A DNA stretch of 64,000 bases from Piliocolobus tephrosceles. Its lineage: Eukaryota; Chordata; Mammalia; Primates; Cercopithecidae. The stretch spans positions 47,623,648 through 47,687,647 of the forward strand of contig NC_045443.1 in the NCBI RefSeq assembly GCF_002776525.5. Direction: 5' to 3'. A model generated the notes under the pieces. That model made no database searches, had not been told where the DNA came from, and saw nothing but the letters and a program-made list of their open reading frames with translations. Positions 44,366 through 54,026 of the stretch are shown here, one piece after another. A program made the translations under genes and the position numbers. Numbering within the stretch: the stretch's first letter is position 1; every line of letters begins with the position of its first letter.

Positions 44366-46103
44366 CAAGAGAATTAAATCATTTATTGATTATACATGAT
44401 AATGGATGATACACAAGCTTCATTCCCATCTATAATTTTATCTGGTACCATTATTCAATTTAGATATATTGCATAGGATGTGCCAACAATCACTTTTATA
44501 ACCAGTAATTCCATGATTTTGCTTGGGTAATCCCTTTTAATGGTGAACTTCAGGTCACAACAGTAACTATCAGTTCAACTACACCAAGGTTTCCGAAGAC
44601 AATGGCTTCTCCACCCAAGCAGGTTGTATATAAATTCCAAATAGAACCTGGCATCACCCTGAAGGAATTCTAACTTCACACGGTTGGGGAAATTTACCAG
44701 GATGGCTTCAGAGTAGACTAACTTTACACAGCACATTTAAAAAAAGACATTTATTCAGCGTCACGATCAGACTATTACATTTAGCAATCAACAGCATGGG
44801 TGCAAAAAAAAAAAAATCTACATTAAAACCCTTTGTTGGAATGCTTTACACTTTCCACAGAACAGAAACTAAAAATAACCTGTTATACAATTAGTCACAA
44901 ATACAGTCCTCGAATTTTTTGCCCATACACATGAGTATTTGTCTAAAACATGTCTTCTTTGTAGCAGCTAGGCCCTGCCACCACTGTGCTTGGCTGAGTT
45001 CACAAATCTGTTGTAACCTGTAGCTTCCCTGTCACTTCTCTGGCTCTCCTCTCCTGCTAAGATTTGTTTCCTAATTGAAATCTTCCGCCACTGCCATAGC
45101 TACTGCTGCTCCTGGAACCGCCATAGCCACCTTGGTTTCATGGTTTTGCAAAGTATTGGCCTCCACCGCCATAGGGGCCAGAGCTTCTGCCTCCAAAATT
45201 TCCTCCCTTCATGGGTCCAAATTTGAAGACTGATTGTTGTAATTGCCAAAATCATTGTAGCTTCCACCACCTCCAAAATTGCTTCCATCATTACCAAATC
45301 CATTATAGCCATCCCCACTGCCACCATATCCACCACCACCACGGCTGCCACCAAAGCCACCATGACCGCTGAAGTTTCCTCCACGACCGAAGTTGTCCTT
45401 CCCACCGAAACCACCTCCATGACCACCACCCAAAGTTTCCAGAAGCACTTCGACCTCTTTGGCTGGATGAAGCACTAGCCATCTCTTGCTTTGACAGGGC
45501 TTTCCTAATTTCACAGTTGTGGCCATTCACATTATGGTATTTCTGAATGACAATCTTATCCACAGAGTCATGGTCGTCAAAGGTTACAAAGGCAAAGCCC
45601 CTTTTCTTGCCACTGCCTTGGTCAGTCATGATTTCAATCACTTCAATTTTTCCACACTGTTCAAAATAATTTCTTAGGTGATGTTCTTCAGTGTCTTCTT
45701 TAATGTTACCAACAAATATCTTTTTCACAGTTAAGTGGGCACCTGGTCTTTGAGAATCTTCTCCTGAGACAGCTCTCTTTGGTTCCACAACTCTTCCATC
45801 CATGTTGTGTGGCCTTGCATTCATGGCTGCATCCACCTCCTCCACAGTGGCATATGTGACAAACTCAAAGCCCCTGGAACGCTTGGTGTTTGGATCTCTC
45901 ATTACCACACAGTCTGTGAGTGTTCCCCATTGCTCAAAGTGGCTCCTCAGGCTCTCATCGGTTGATTCAAAGCTCAGACCTCCAACGAAGAGCTTCCTCA
46001 GCTGTTCGGGCTCTTTAGGAGACTCTGACTTAGACATGATGGCAGGGAGAAGATAGACTTTAACGATGCTTCTTCGGCGACGTCCATGGGCAGAAAGTCA
46101 CTG
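44366..46103 (-). pseudogene. HNRNPA1 processed pseudogene (full-length, long 3' UTR form)
   Basis: Read on the - strand, the ATG at 46037-46035 opens MSKSESPKEPEQLRKLFVGG, the start of hnRNP A1. Both RRMs (RNP1 motifs RGFEFVTY and RGFAFVTF) are in frame to about residue 202. An extra C at 45429-45431 then shifts the frame, a missing A near 45220-45222 shifts it again, an Arg CGA has become TGA (+ strand tca, 45138-45140), and the normal stop has become CAA (45075-45077). There are no introns. The 5' UTR (46038-46103) and about 700 bases of 3' UTR remain, with AATAAA (+ strand tttatt near 44382-44388) and a short A tail (T run 44359-44365). This is a retrocopy of the shorter A1-A splice form using the distal poly(A) site. 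The parental protein packages pre-mRNA in the nucleus; this copy cannot encode it. Confidence 0.95.
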
Positions 46104-46411
46104 TTTTTTTTTTTTTTTTTTTTTTTTTTGAGATGGAGTCTCACTCTCTCGCCCAGGCTGGAGTACAGTGGCGCGATCTCAGCTGACTGCAACCTCCACA
46201 TCTCAGGTTCCAGCTATTCTCCTGCCTCAGCCTCCAGAGTAGCTGAGATCACAGGTGTGCACCACTATACCTGGCTAATTTTTGTATTTTTAGTACAGAT
46301 AGGGTTTTGTCATGTTGGCCAGGCTGATCTTGAACTCCTGACCTCAGGTGATCCATCTACCTCAGCCTCCCAAAGTGCTGGGATTACAGGCGTGAGCCAC
46401 TGCACCCAACC
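46104..46411 (-). mobile_element. Alu (S-like) joined to the HNRNPA1 retrocopy
   Basis: Antisense copy whose T tail starts exactly at the pseudogene's 5' end, in the same orientation as the pseudogene. It lacks its own target duplication between the two. Confidence 0.85.
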
Positions 46412-46423
46412 TGCATTGCACTT
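46412..46423. repeat. Target-site duplication, right copy, beyond the adjacent Alu
   Basis: TGCATTGCACTT follows the Alu that adjoins the pseudogene's 5' end, not the pseudogene itself. This implies that Alu and pseudogene lie inside one insertion. Confidence 0.6.
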
Positions 46424-46430
46424 ACAGGAA

Positions 46431-46714
46431 GTTTTTTTTTTTCCTTTTGAGACAAAGTTTCACGCTTGTTGCCCAGGCTGGAGTGCAATGGCATTATCTT
46501 GGCTCACCACAACCTCTGCCTCCTGAGTTCAAGTGATTCTTCTGTCTCAGCCTCCTGAGTACTCCTGAGTAGCTGGAATTACAGGCATGTGCCACCACGC
46601 CTGGCTAATTTTGTATTTTTAGTAGAGACAGAGTTTCTCCATTTTGGGCAGGCTGGTCTGGAACTCCCAATCTCAGGTGATCCACCAGCCTCGGCTTCCC
46701 ACTGTGCCTGGCCA
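46431..46714 (-). mobile_element. Alu, with deletion
   Basis: Antisense copy lacking the GCTGGGATTACAGG segment, with a duplicated GTACTCCTGA. Confidence 0.88.
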
Positions 46715-46777
46715 TGGAAATTTTAGGACAACTGACTTGATAAAATATTGAGCCTTGCCACTAAAAAACATGCACGA

Positions 46778-47051
46778 GGCCGGGTGCGGTGGCTCAAGCC
46801 TGTAATCCTAGCACTTTGGGGGGCTGAGACGGGCGGATCACGAGGTCAGGAGATCAAGACCACCCTGGCTAACATGGTGAAACCCCGTCTCTACTAAAAA
46901 ATACAAAAAACTAGCTGGGCGAGGTGGTGGGTGCCTGTAGTCCCAGTAAACCTGGAAGGCGGAGCTGGAAGTGAGCTGAGATCCGGCCACTGCACTCCAG
47001 CCTGGGCAACAGAGGGAGACTCCATCTCAAAAAAAAAAAAAAAAAAAAAAA
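46778..47051 (+). mobile_element. AluYRa-like with internal deletion
   Basis: Sense copy with GGCTCAAGCC and GAGATCCGGCCACTGC, lacking about 40 bases of the right-arm head. Confidence 0.85.
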
Positions 47052-47282
47052 TGCACGTTTATATTACCATTCATCATTCAGACTTATTTTTTGTGTACAT
47101 TAATCAGCCTTCCCTTCTGATTTCTTGGTTTTTAGACTTGTAGCTTTTTAGTGTGTCTTGATATCAGGTCAGGCAAAGCCCCCTTTTCTATCTCTTATTT
47201 TTTGACTTTCTTTGAACATTTCATCTTCTGTTTGAACTTTAGAATCAGCTTGTCAAGTTACGATTTTTAAAAATTACAACGA

Positions 47283-47577
47283 GGCCAGGCTCATACCTGT
47301 AATCCCAGCACTTTGGGAGGCCGAGGCTCGTGGATCACCTGAGGTCAGGAGTTCAAGATCAGTCTGGCCAACATAGTGAAACCCCATCTCTACTAAAATC
47401 ACAAAAATTAGCCGGGAATGGTGGTGCAAGTCTGTAGTCCCAGCTACTTGGGAGGCTGAGGCGGGAGAATTACTTGAACCTGGGACGCAGAGGTTGCAGT
47501 GAGCTGAGATTGCACCACTGCACTCCAGCCTGGGTGACAGAGCGAGGCTGTGTCTCAAAAAAAAAAAAAAAAAAAAT
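47283..47577 (+). mobile_element. Alu
   Basis: Sense copy with A tail. Confidence 0.9.
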
Positions 47578-47736
47578 TAGCTGGGTACGGTGGTGTTGCC
47601 TGCAGTCCCAGCTACTAGGGAGGCTGAGGCAGGAGAATCGCTTGAAACTAACCTGGGAGGCAGAGGTTGTAGTGAGCCGAGATCACGCCACTGCACTCCA
47701 GCCTGATTGAGGCCTTGTCTCAAAAAAAAAAAAAAA
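47578..47736 (+). mobile_element. Alu right part
   Basis: Sense partial copy; probably the far half of an older Alu split by the copy upstream. Confidence 0.8.
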
Positions 47737-48033
47737 GAAAAGAGATTTGATAAATATTGTATTGATTTTTACTGATTAAGTTTTAAAGTACTGATACCTT
47801 CATGATGTTGAGTCTTCTAGAAATGGGTAGTTATTCATTTAGGTATTCTTTTTCTGTTTGTTTTTCAGCTAGGTCTTCTTTTAGATTAGTTGATAATAGA
47901 TTAGTTTTTTCATATAGGTCTATACATTTCTTGCTAGGGATATTTCTATTTATGTTATATTTTGTTATAACTATGAATGCGTTTTGCCTTTCAATGGCAA
48001 TTACTATAAGACAAGAAAGTTACTTATTTTTGG

Positions 48034-48325
48034 GCCTGGGTGCGGTGGTTCACGCCTGTAATCCCAGCACTTTGGGAGGCCGAGGCAGGCAGATCACGAG
48101 GTCAGGAGATCGAGACCATCCTGGCTAACATGGTGAAACCCCGTCTCTACTAAAAATACAAAAAAATTAGCCAGGTGCGGTGGGGGGGTGCCTGTAGTCC
48201 CAGCTACTTGGGAGGCTGAGGCAGGAGAATGGCGTGAACCTGGGGGGCGGAGCTTGCAGTGAGCCGAAATCGTGCCACTGCACTCCAGCCTGGGCGACAA
48301 AACGAGACTCCATCTCAGAAAAAAA
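48034..48325 (+). mobile_element. AluY-like with 23-bp target-site duplication
   Basis: Young sense copy; the flanks 48009-48031 and 48328-48350 are identical. Confidence 0.92.
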
Positions 48326-48518
48326 AAAGACAAGAAAGTTACTTATTTTTATATGTTGACCTAATTTTAAGCTACCTTATACAACTCCCATTAATATTCT
48401 GTAGAACTAGAATTTAAACTCTATATGAATGTGGACCTTATTCAAACACTGTATCCCTAGCACCTAGGCAATGCCTAATATGTTACTTTAACTTAAGACA
48501 TATTTTATTTATTAATTT

Positions 48519-48804
48519 TTTTTGAGACAGACTCTCGCTCTGTCACCCAGGCTGGAGTGTAGTAGTGTGATCTTGGCTCACTGCAACCTCAGCCTCCCGG
48601 GTTCAAGCAATTCTCTGTCCCAGCCTCCCAAGTAGCTGGGATTACAGGCGCCTGCCACCATGCCCAGCTAACTTTTGTATTTTTAGTAGAGACAGGGTTT
48701 TTACCATGTTGGCCAGGCTGGTCTTGAACTCCTGACCTTGTGATCTGCCCACCTTGGCCTCCCAAAGTGCTGGGATTACAGGTGTGAGCCACCGAGCCCG
48801 GCCA
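48519..48804 (-). mobile_element. Alu (S-like)
   Basis: Complete antisense copy. Confidence 0.9.
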
Positions 48805-49054
48805 CTGATATATATTTTAATGAATGAATGATGGCATTTTAGTTGATTCTGTTGCATTTTCTGGATAGACAATTTTTCCAATTTTTCAACTATTGTAATC
48901 ATGAGACTTGGTAGAGATTGCTCTGAAATTCATATTCTGAAGTACCCTTTCTTCTATGTATACATCAATATTAGATAAAACAGAAAAAGGTAAAGTTACA
49001 CAGCTATGACATGCAGAAACAAGAACTATTTCTTTGTACTTAAAACAGTGTTTA

Positions 49055-49295
49055 GAGGCTGAGTAGGGTGGTTTGTGTTTGTAATCTCAGCACTTTGAGA
49101 GGCCAAGATGGGAGGATTGCTTGAGCCCAAGAGTTTGAGAACAGCCTGGGCAACATAGGGAGACCCCTGTCTCCACAAAAAGTAAAAAAATTAGCCAGGC
49201 TTGAGTCTGGGAGTTTAAGGCTGCAGTGAGCTATGATCGCGCCACTGCACTGAAGACTGGCTGACAGTAAGACTCTGTCTCTAAAGGAAAAAAAA
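49055..49295 (+). mobile_element. Alu (old, J-like)
   Basis: Diverged sense copy lacking part of the right arm. Confidence 0.82.
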
Positions 49296-49466
49296 AATGC
49301 TTATTTGGAGAAATAATCCCTGAAAACTTTTCAAATTTGATAAAGAATATTAATGTGCACATTCAAGGTCAATTAACTCCAAGAAGAATAAACTCAAAGA
49401 GATCCACACCTAGGAACATTATGGTCAAACTGCCAAAAGACAAAAACAAAGACAGAATATTGAATG

Positions 49467-49519
<53 letters not shown>

Positions 49520-49660
49520 CAACTCATCATGTATAAGGGATCTGCAACAAAATTAATAACTGACTTCTCATCAGTGCAAGGTCAGAAACATGAACATCCA
49601 TCTGAAAGGTCTGTCTCCAAGGTCCCTTAGAGCAACCCATACAACAAACAGGCTGCATCA
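49296..49660 (+). mobile_element. L1-derived fragment containing the A run
   Basis: AACTCCAAGAAGAATAAACTC, AAAGAGATCCACACCTAGGA and, after the A run, AACTGACTTCTCATCAGTGC resemble internal L1 sequence. No ORF of significance. Confidence 0.6.
49471..49518. repeat. 48-base uninterrupted A run
   Basis: Lies inside L1-like sequence, between TGAATGCAGC and GCAACTCATC, not at an evident element end. Probably slippage expansion of an A-rich L1 stretch, or an assembly length error. Confidence 0.85.
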
Positions 49661-49954
49661 CTACCAGGGAAGCTGCTGTTTGCAGCCATTGCACACTGGG
49701 CCCCCATGAGGAAAGGAACTCAGTCGGCTTAATTGGCTGCAGGTTTCGTTTTTTTTTGAGACGGAGTTTCGCTCTTGTTGCCCAGGCTGGAGTGCAATGG
49801 CGCGATCTCTGCTCACTGTAGTTCTCTGCTCACTGCAACCTCCGCCTCCCGGGTTCAAGTGATTCTTCTGCCTCAGCCTCCTGAGTAGCTGGGATTACAG
49901 GCGTCCACCACCACGCCCGACTAATTTTTGTATTTTTATTTATTTTTATTTTTA

Positions 49955-50244
49955 TTTTTTTGAGAGGGAGTCTGGCTCTGTCGCCCAGGATGGAGTGCAG
50001 TGGCCGGATCTCAGCTCACTGCAAGCTCCGCCTCCCAGGTTTACGCCATTCTCCTGCCTCAGCCTCCCAAGTAGCTGGGACTACAGGCACCAGCCACCTC
50101 GCCCGGCTAGTTTTTTGTATTTTTTTAGTAGAGACGGGGTTTCACCGTGTTAGCCAGGATGGTCTCGAACTCCTGACCTCGTGATCCGCCCGTCTCGGCC
50201 TCCCAAAGTGCTGGGATTACAGGCTTGAGCCACCGCGCCCGGCC
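49955..50244 (-). mobile_element. AluYRa-like, inner copy 1
   Basis: Carries GTGGCCGGATCTCAGC and GTTTACGCC; CTAATTTTTGTATTTTTA is duplicated at 49921-49938 and 50245-50262. Confidence 0.9.
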
Positions 50245-50309
50245 CTAATTTTTGTATTTTTAGTAGAGACAGGGTTTCACCATGTTGGCCAGGCTGACCT
50301 AGCATTCTT

Positions 50310-50605
50310 TTTTTTTTTCTTTTATTGAGACGGAGTCTCGCTGTGTCACCCAGGCTGGAGTGCTGTGGCAGGATCTCAGCTCACTGCAAGCTCCGCCTCC
50401 CGGGTTCACGCCATTCTCCTGCCTCAGCCTCCCGGGTAGCTGGGACTCCAGGCGCCGCCACGTCGCCCGGCTAGTTTTTTGTAGTTTTTAGTAGAGACGG
50501 GGTTTCACCGTGTTAGCCAGGATGGTCTTGATCTCCTGACCTCGTGATCCGCCCGTCTTGTCCTCCCAAAGTGCTGGGATTACAGGCTTGAGCCACCGCG
50601 CCCGG
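50310..50605 (-). mobile_element. Young Alu, inner copy 2
   Basis: CTGACCTAGCATTCTT is duplicated at 50294-50309 and 50606-50621; it carries GGCTTGAGCC. Confidence 0.9.
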
Positions 50606-50815
50606 CTGACCTAGCATTCTTAACCTCAGGTGATCCACTTGCCTCGGCCTCCCAAAGTGCTAGGATTACAGGCATGAGTCGCCGCTCCCGGCCTGCCATT
50701 GTCTTAAAACTGAAACAGAAACAGAGAGCTCCTGGCAGATAGGACCAGGAGTCACAGTGAAGGAGGTGGTCTGTGATTAGGTTTTTATAAATGGGCAGGT
50801 ATTAATCAGGGGAAA

Positions 50816-50851
50816 TGGAGTAAAGGACACGACTGGAGTAAAGGACACGAC
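50816..50851. repeat. Exact 18-bp tandem duplication upstream of the DIP2B CpG island
   Basis: TGGAGTAAAGGACACGAC occurs twice head to tail in otherwise unique sequence. Confidence 0.9.
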
Positions 50852-51116
50852 AGACATACATGGGAAAAAGTAAGGCCTGGGGCCCCTAAAAACTTGCTCG
50901 AGAGTAAAGGTAAATGCTATGTGTCCACACTACTGTGGTAAAGCCGACGGTCCACATACCATGAGCCCATTTCGCAGCGGGGAAATTCGGGTGGTGGGCT
51001 TGGGCCCGTCGTTCTGGTAACTCCCCAGTAGAGGGCGCCATAAGCATGTGCGTCCTCAGCCTGACTGGGCTGTGGAGGCGGTGCGTCCTCCTGGCCCGGG
51101 GGCGGGGCCGTCGCGC

Positions 51117-51124
51117 TCACGTGA
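51117..51124. promoter_or_regulatory. Palindromic E-box (TCACGTGA)
   Basis: An eight-base palindrome of the USF/TFE type, eight bases after a GC box and ten before the upstream ATG. Position suits a core-promoter element; binding is inferred. Confidence 0.55.
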
Positions 51125-51133
51125 CCTTTGCTG

Positions 51134-51180
51134 ATGGCGGCGGCGGTGGTGGCGGCGGTGCTGGTGGCGCTCGGCGGCCG
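51134..51180 (+). repeat. Interrupted CGG tract in DIP2B 5' UTR (FRA12A-equivalent position)
   Basis: A GGC/GGT-rich run with at most three uninterrupted CGG units, broken by GGT and GCT triplets. In people, expansion of a CGG repeat in the DIP2B 5' UTR underlies the folate-sensitive fragile site FRA12A. Here the tract is short and interrupted. Confidence 0.7.
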
Positions 51181-51196
51181 GAGCCGGATCCTGTAG
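51134..51196 (+). CDS. Upstream ORF in DIP2B 5' UTR, 20 codons
   Basis: ATG at 51134 runs through the CGG/CGT tract as Ala and Val codons and ends in TAG at 51194-51196, 78 bases before the main ATG. Start context is moderate (C at -3, G at +4) compared with strong for the main start (G at -3, G at +4). If transcription starts upstream of 51134 it could lower main-ORF translation. No product is claimed. Confidence 0.45.
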   Translation: MAAAVVAAVLVALGGRSRIL

Positions 51197-51274
51197 CCGG
51201 GTGTGGGCCCGCGTCGGTCCTTCCCTCCTTCGGCCCCCTCTCTTGTCTTCCGGAGTGTGGCTGGCGGAGCCGGG

Positions 51275-51374
51275 ATGGCGGAACGAGGCCTGGAGCCGTC
51301 GCCGGCCGCGGTGGCGGCGCTGCCGCCTGAAGTGCGGGCGCAGCTGGCGGAGCTGGAGCTGGAGCTCTCGGAGG
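51275..51374 (+). CDS. DIP2B: DIP2B coding exon 1 (N-terminus; rest of gene beyond the window)
   Basis: ATG at 51275 (strong context, GGG ATG G) encodes 33 codons beginning MAERGLEPSPAAVAALPP and ending ELELSE plus one base of a Gly codon before donor gtagga. This matches the N-terminus of DIP2B as I recall it, the start of the DMAP1-binding domain. DIP2 proteins are about 1,570 residues with this domain followed by two adenylate-forming (AMP-binding-like) domains; they act in neuronal morphology and acyl/lipid metabolism. Only the first exon is in the window; the remaining 12.6 kb is intron 1, which is very long in primates. Placement downstream of LARP4 in the same direction agrees with the assignment over DIP2A or DIP2C. 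Confidence 0.93.
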
Positions 51375-53758
51375 GTAGGAGCCGGGCGGGGGAGAGGGCG
51401 CCCGGGGCCCTGCGGATCGCTGCGACTCGGGAGACAGGTCCCCGCCGCGCGCCCTGGCGGCCGTGCGGCGAGGGGGACGAGGGTGCAGAGAACCTGGCCT
51501 GGCACTGCACGACCGTCTTCCCTCCTCTCCCACCCCACTAAGTGGTTTCCTGTGGCTTTCATTGTTTTCCCATGAAGGGGACTAAGTAAGGGCTTGTGGG
51601 AGAGGTCCTCCCGGGCCCACACTGCTTCTGCGCTTCCTGCCCCCCAAAACCCGAGACAAAGCTGCGCCCTCCCGCTTCTGCCCAGGCGTCTGGGCCAGGT
51701 GGGTGAGGGGGAGGGCTGCGAGGAGGGTGGCTGACAGCTTTCTCCTTTCCTCTCCCCTTTTCGTGGAGGGCTCCACGCCTTGTTCCAGCCCCTTTCCCCC
51801 TTTCAAAAAGAGAAAGACACATGGGAAATCCACAGCAGTATTTCTTCTCTTTCCTTTAACAATGCGCGATGCCTCCCCAGTGACAGGAGTGAGACAGCAG
51901 CGGGTGAGCCATTGAGGGTCCTAGGGAGAGAGATGAGAAGCAGTGGCATTAACCCAGAGAGACACTCGGTGCTGCTTTTAGACCACCTTTGTCATAAGAG
52001 GTTTTTTTTCCTGGTGCCTGTTATTTGGGCTGAATTTTCCGCATGTGGTCACCTTTTGGAGTCTTTGAAGAGGGAGAGAGAGGAGGCTACTGGTTACTTG
52101 CCGGCATTCTTTCTTTTGACAATGGATTGGGACAGAGAGGGTTCGATTTTTCAGAATTTAAAAAAATGGGATAAATCAAGCCACTGTTATTAGAGAACTC
52201 CTTGTACAACAATGAGCGAAACACAGTGCTCCGTTGTGGGCATGTGATCAGGCTTGTTGGGCAGTTGTGATCAGTTCTCTGTAAAGTTCCTGTTTTTATC
52301 ACTGGCTGCCCCTGAGACAAAAGCAGCATTTTCTCCAAGCTTGATACCAGTACTTTGATTGTGTCTCCAGAGTTGCATATTCTTGAGTTCCTTGTGGAAG
52401 GCCCTCTTCACTAGCATTTTTCGAGTGGATCAAAAACTCTTGATTGGAAAAGAAGAATGTGATCAACTCCCAGGATCTTATTAAACATTACTTATTGTTT
52501 ACTTATTAAGGTATTATGGTTCTCTCCCCTCCGAGAATCATTTACAATGAAAAACCAAAAGTAGAGTTGAATGTTATAAATCCTGTTGGGCATTGAAGGA
52601 AATAATTATTTTTAATAACCCTTTTAATAACAATGTGTAGGGAAGTGCTGTTTTTACCTGTACTTAACTATCAACGTGTTATTTTTCAATTAATTCAATT
52701 TTCAGGTTATTCTTTGGCCAGCCCCGGGAATCACTGGTATTAGATTAATTTGTTTCTGTAAAGTGTTTAAGAAGATAGGAATCCTTTGGGTTTGTCTGCC
52801 CAGTTATACCTGTTTGAAATATTCACCAGGTGAATCCATTTGCCATAGACTTGAATGGCTGAGGCTTAGTTTGTTTAAATGTAAATTTCTTTAAGTTTCC
52901 CCCGCTTGGAAAATCGAGGGGCTTACCATCATTTCTGTCTCTCAAGAGAACTCATTCTTCTCCTAAAGCGTTGACATTAAATCTGTGTTGACTTGCATTA
53001 AAATCTGACTTTTAAAACTGCTATTTGAAAGTAACAAATCAGCTAGCTTTGATTAGTCAGAAAGAGAGAGGTTTGCCTGGATGCTTGCGTCAGAGGGAGA
53101 TTAAAAATAGGAGTTGATTGCTTTCACACGGAGAGGGAAATCCTGGAAGCTCCTTATTCTGGGTATATCTGCTTCCAGCTGATTGTTGTTTACATCTCTG
53201 GGTGTTTCTAGACATCTCTAGAATGTCTAGAAATATTCTGAGTAACTATTTCTAGGACCTCCACTGATTAGCTCACCTCTCTCTCCTTCAGAAAGGTGTG
53301 AAACTTCTTCAAATTGTGAATGCCAAGGCTTAAACATTTTAAGGACAAGTGCGTGGTTTGCTTTCCAATGAAGGATTATTTTGGTTGGCATCTGACTTGG
53401 TTTGAATTTGTTTCTTATAGATTTATACTACACTTCTCGTATTTCATCTATTTTAGCAATGGATGACTCTGGAAAAAAGTACAGTTGAAAAACTTGGGCC
53501 TGCCGTGTCAGCATATTGGTCATCTTTCTTGCTTAAAGTACAGGGGACGGTTGGCTGGAGTAGATAGACATTAGGAATTCAAGTGAAGTTAAAATAATCC
53601 AATAGTCCCAATAGCTGTGTAGTATGGTGTTATTTGTGATGTCTGTAGCAAATTTAGAGCTAAGTTTTGTTTGTTTTGCATTTTCTGTAGTTACTCTGCT
53701 CTAATGTAAGTACTTTGCTTTTTTTGTTTTAGATGCTTTTCTTTTGTTTGCTTATTTG

Positions 53759-54026
53759 TTTTTTTTGAGATGGAGTCTCACACTGTTGTCCGAGCTCGGC
53801 TTACTGCAACCTCCGCCTCCCAGGCTCAAGCAGTTTTCCTGCCTCAGCCTCCCCAGTAGCAGGGATTACAGGCGAGCACCACTACTGCCGGGCTAATTTT
53901 TTCGTATTTTTAGTAGACAGGAGGTTTCACCATGTTTACCAGGCTTCATCTTAAACTCCTGACCTCAAATGATCCACCCGCCTCAGCCTCCCAAAGTGTT
54001 GGGATTACAGGCGTGAGCCACCGCTA
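53759..54026 (-). mobile_element. Alu, with deletion
   Basis: Antisense copy missing bases around GTCCGAGCTCGGC; first repeat in DIP2B intron 1. Confidence 0.88.

Larger units (their letters stand above)
43125..48420 (-). mobile_element. L1 remnant, antisense, host of the HNRNPA1 retrocopy
   Basis: Antisense L1 text at 43125-43360, 43640-43920, 44243-44348, 46715-46777, 47070-47280, 47745-48033 and 48351-48420 (for example TGATACCTTCATGATGTTGAG). It reads as one collinear element carrying the pseudogene and many Alus. Confidence 0.65.
49750..50694 (-). mobile_element. Alu (S-like) split by two younger Alus
   Basis: Outer antisense copy in three parts: 49750-49938, 50245-50309 and 50622-50694. 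Confidence 0.88.
50950..51500 (+). promoter_or_regulatory. DIP2B CpG island promoter
   Basis: The only dense CpG stretch in the window. It contains a GC box (gggggcggggcc, 51098-51109) and a palindromic E-box TCACGTGA (51117-51124) just before the G/C-rich 5' UTR. No TATA box is seen. The start site probably lies at about 51100-51170, as usual for dispersed CpG-island promoters. Confidence 0.8.

Noticed and set aside
45100..45526. Gly-rich open frames as separate genes
   Set aside because: They are the shifted frames of the HNRNPA1 Gly-rich tail after the indels.
45802..46056. Open frame on the + strand opposite the pseudogene
   Set aside because: A shadow of the HNRNPA1 coding sequence.
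49337..49630. 97-codon open frame with a poly-Lys run
   Set aside because: Produced by the A run inside an L1 fragment.
50917..51622. Long Pro/Ala/Arg-rich open frames on the - strand across the DIP2B CpG island
   Set aside because: GC-rich DNA has few stop codons; the + strand exon with DIP2B sequence and splice donor is the real gene. A non-coding antisense transcript from the island remains possible.
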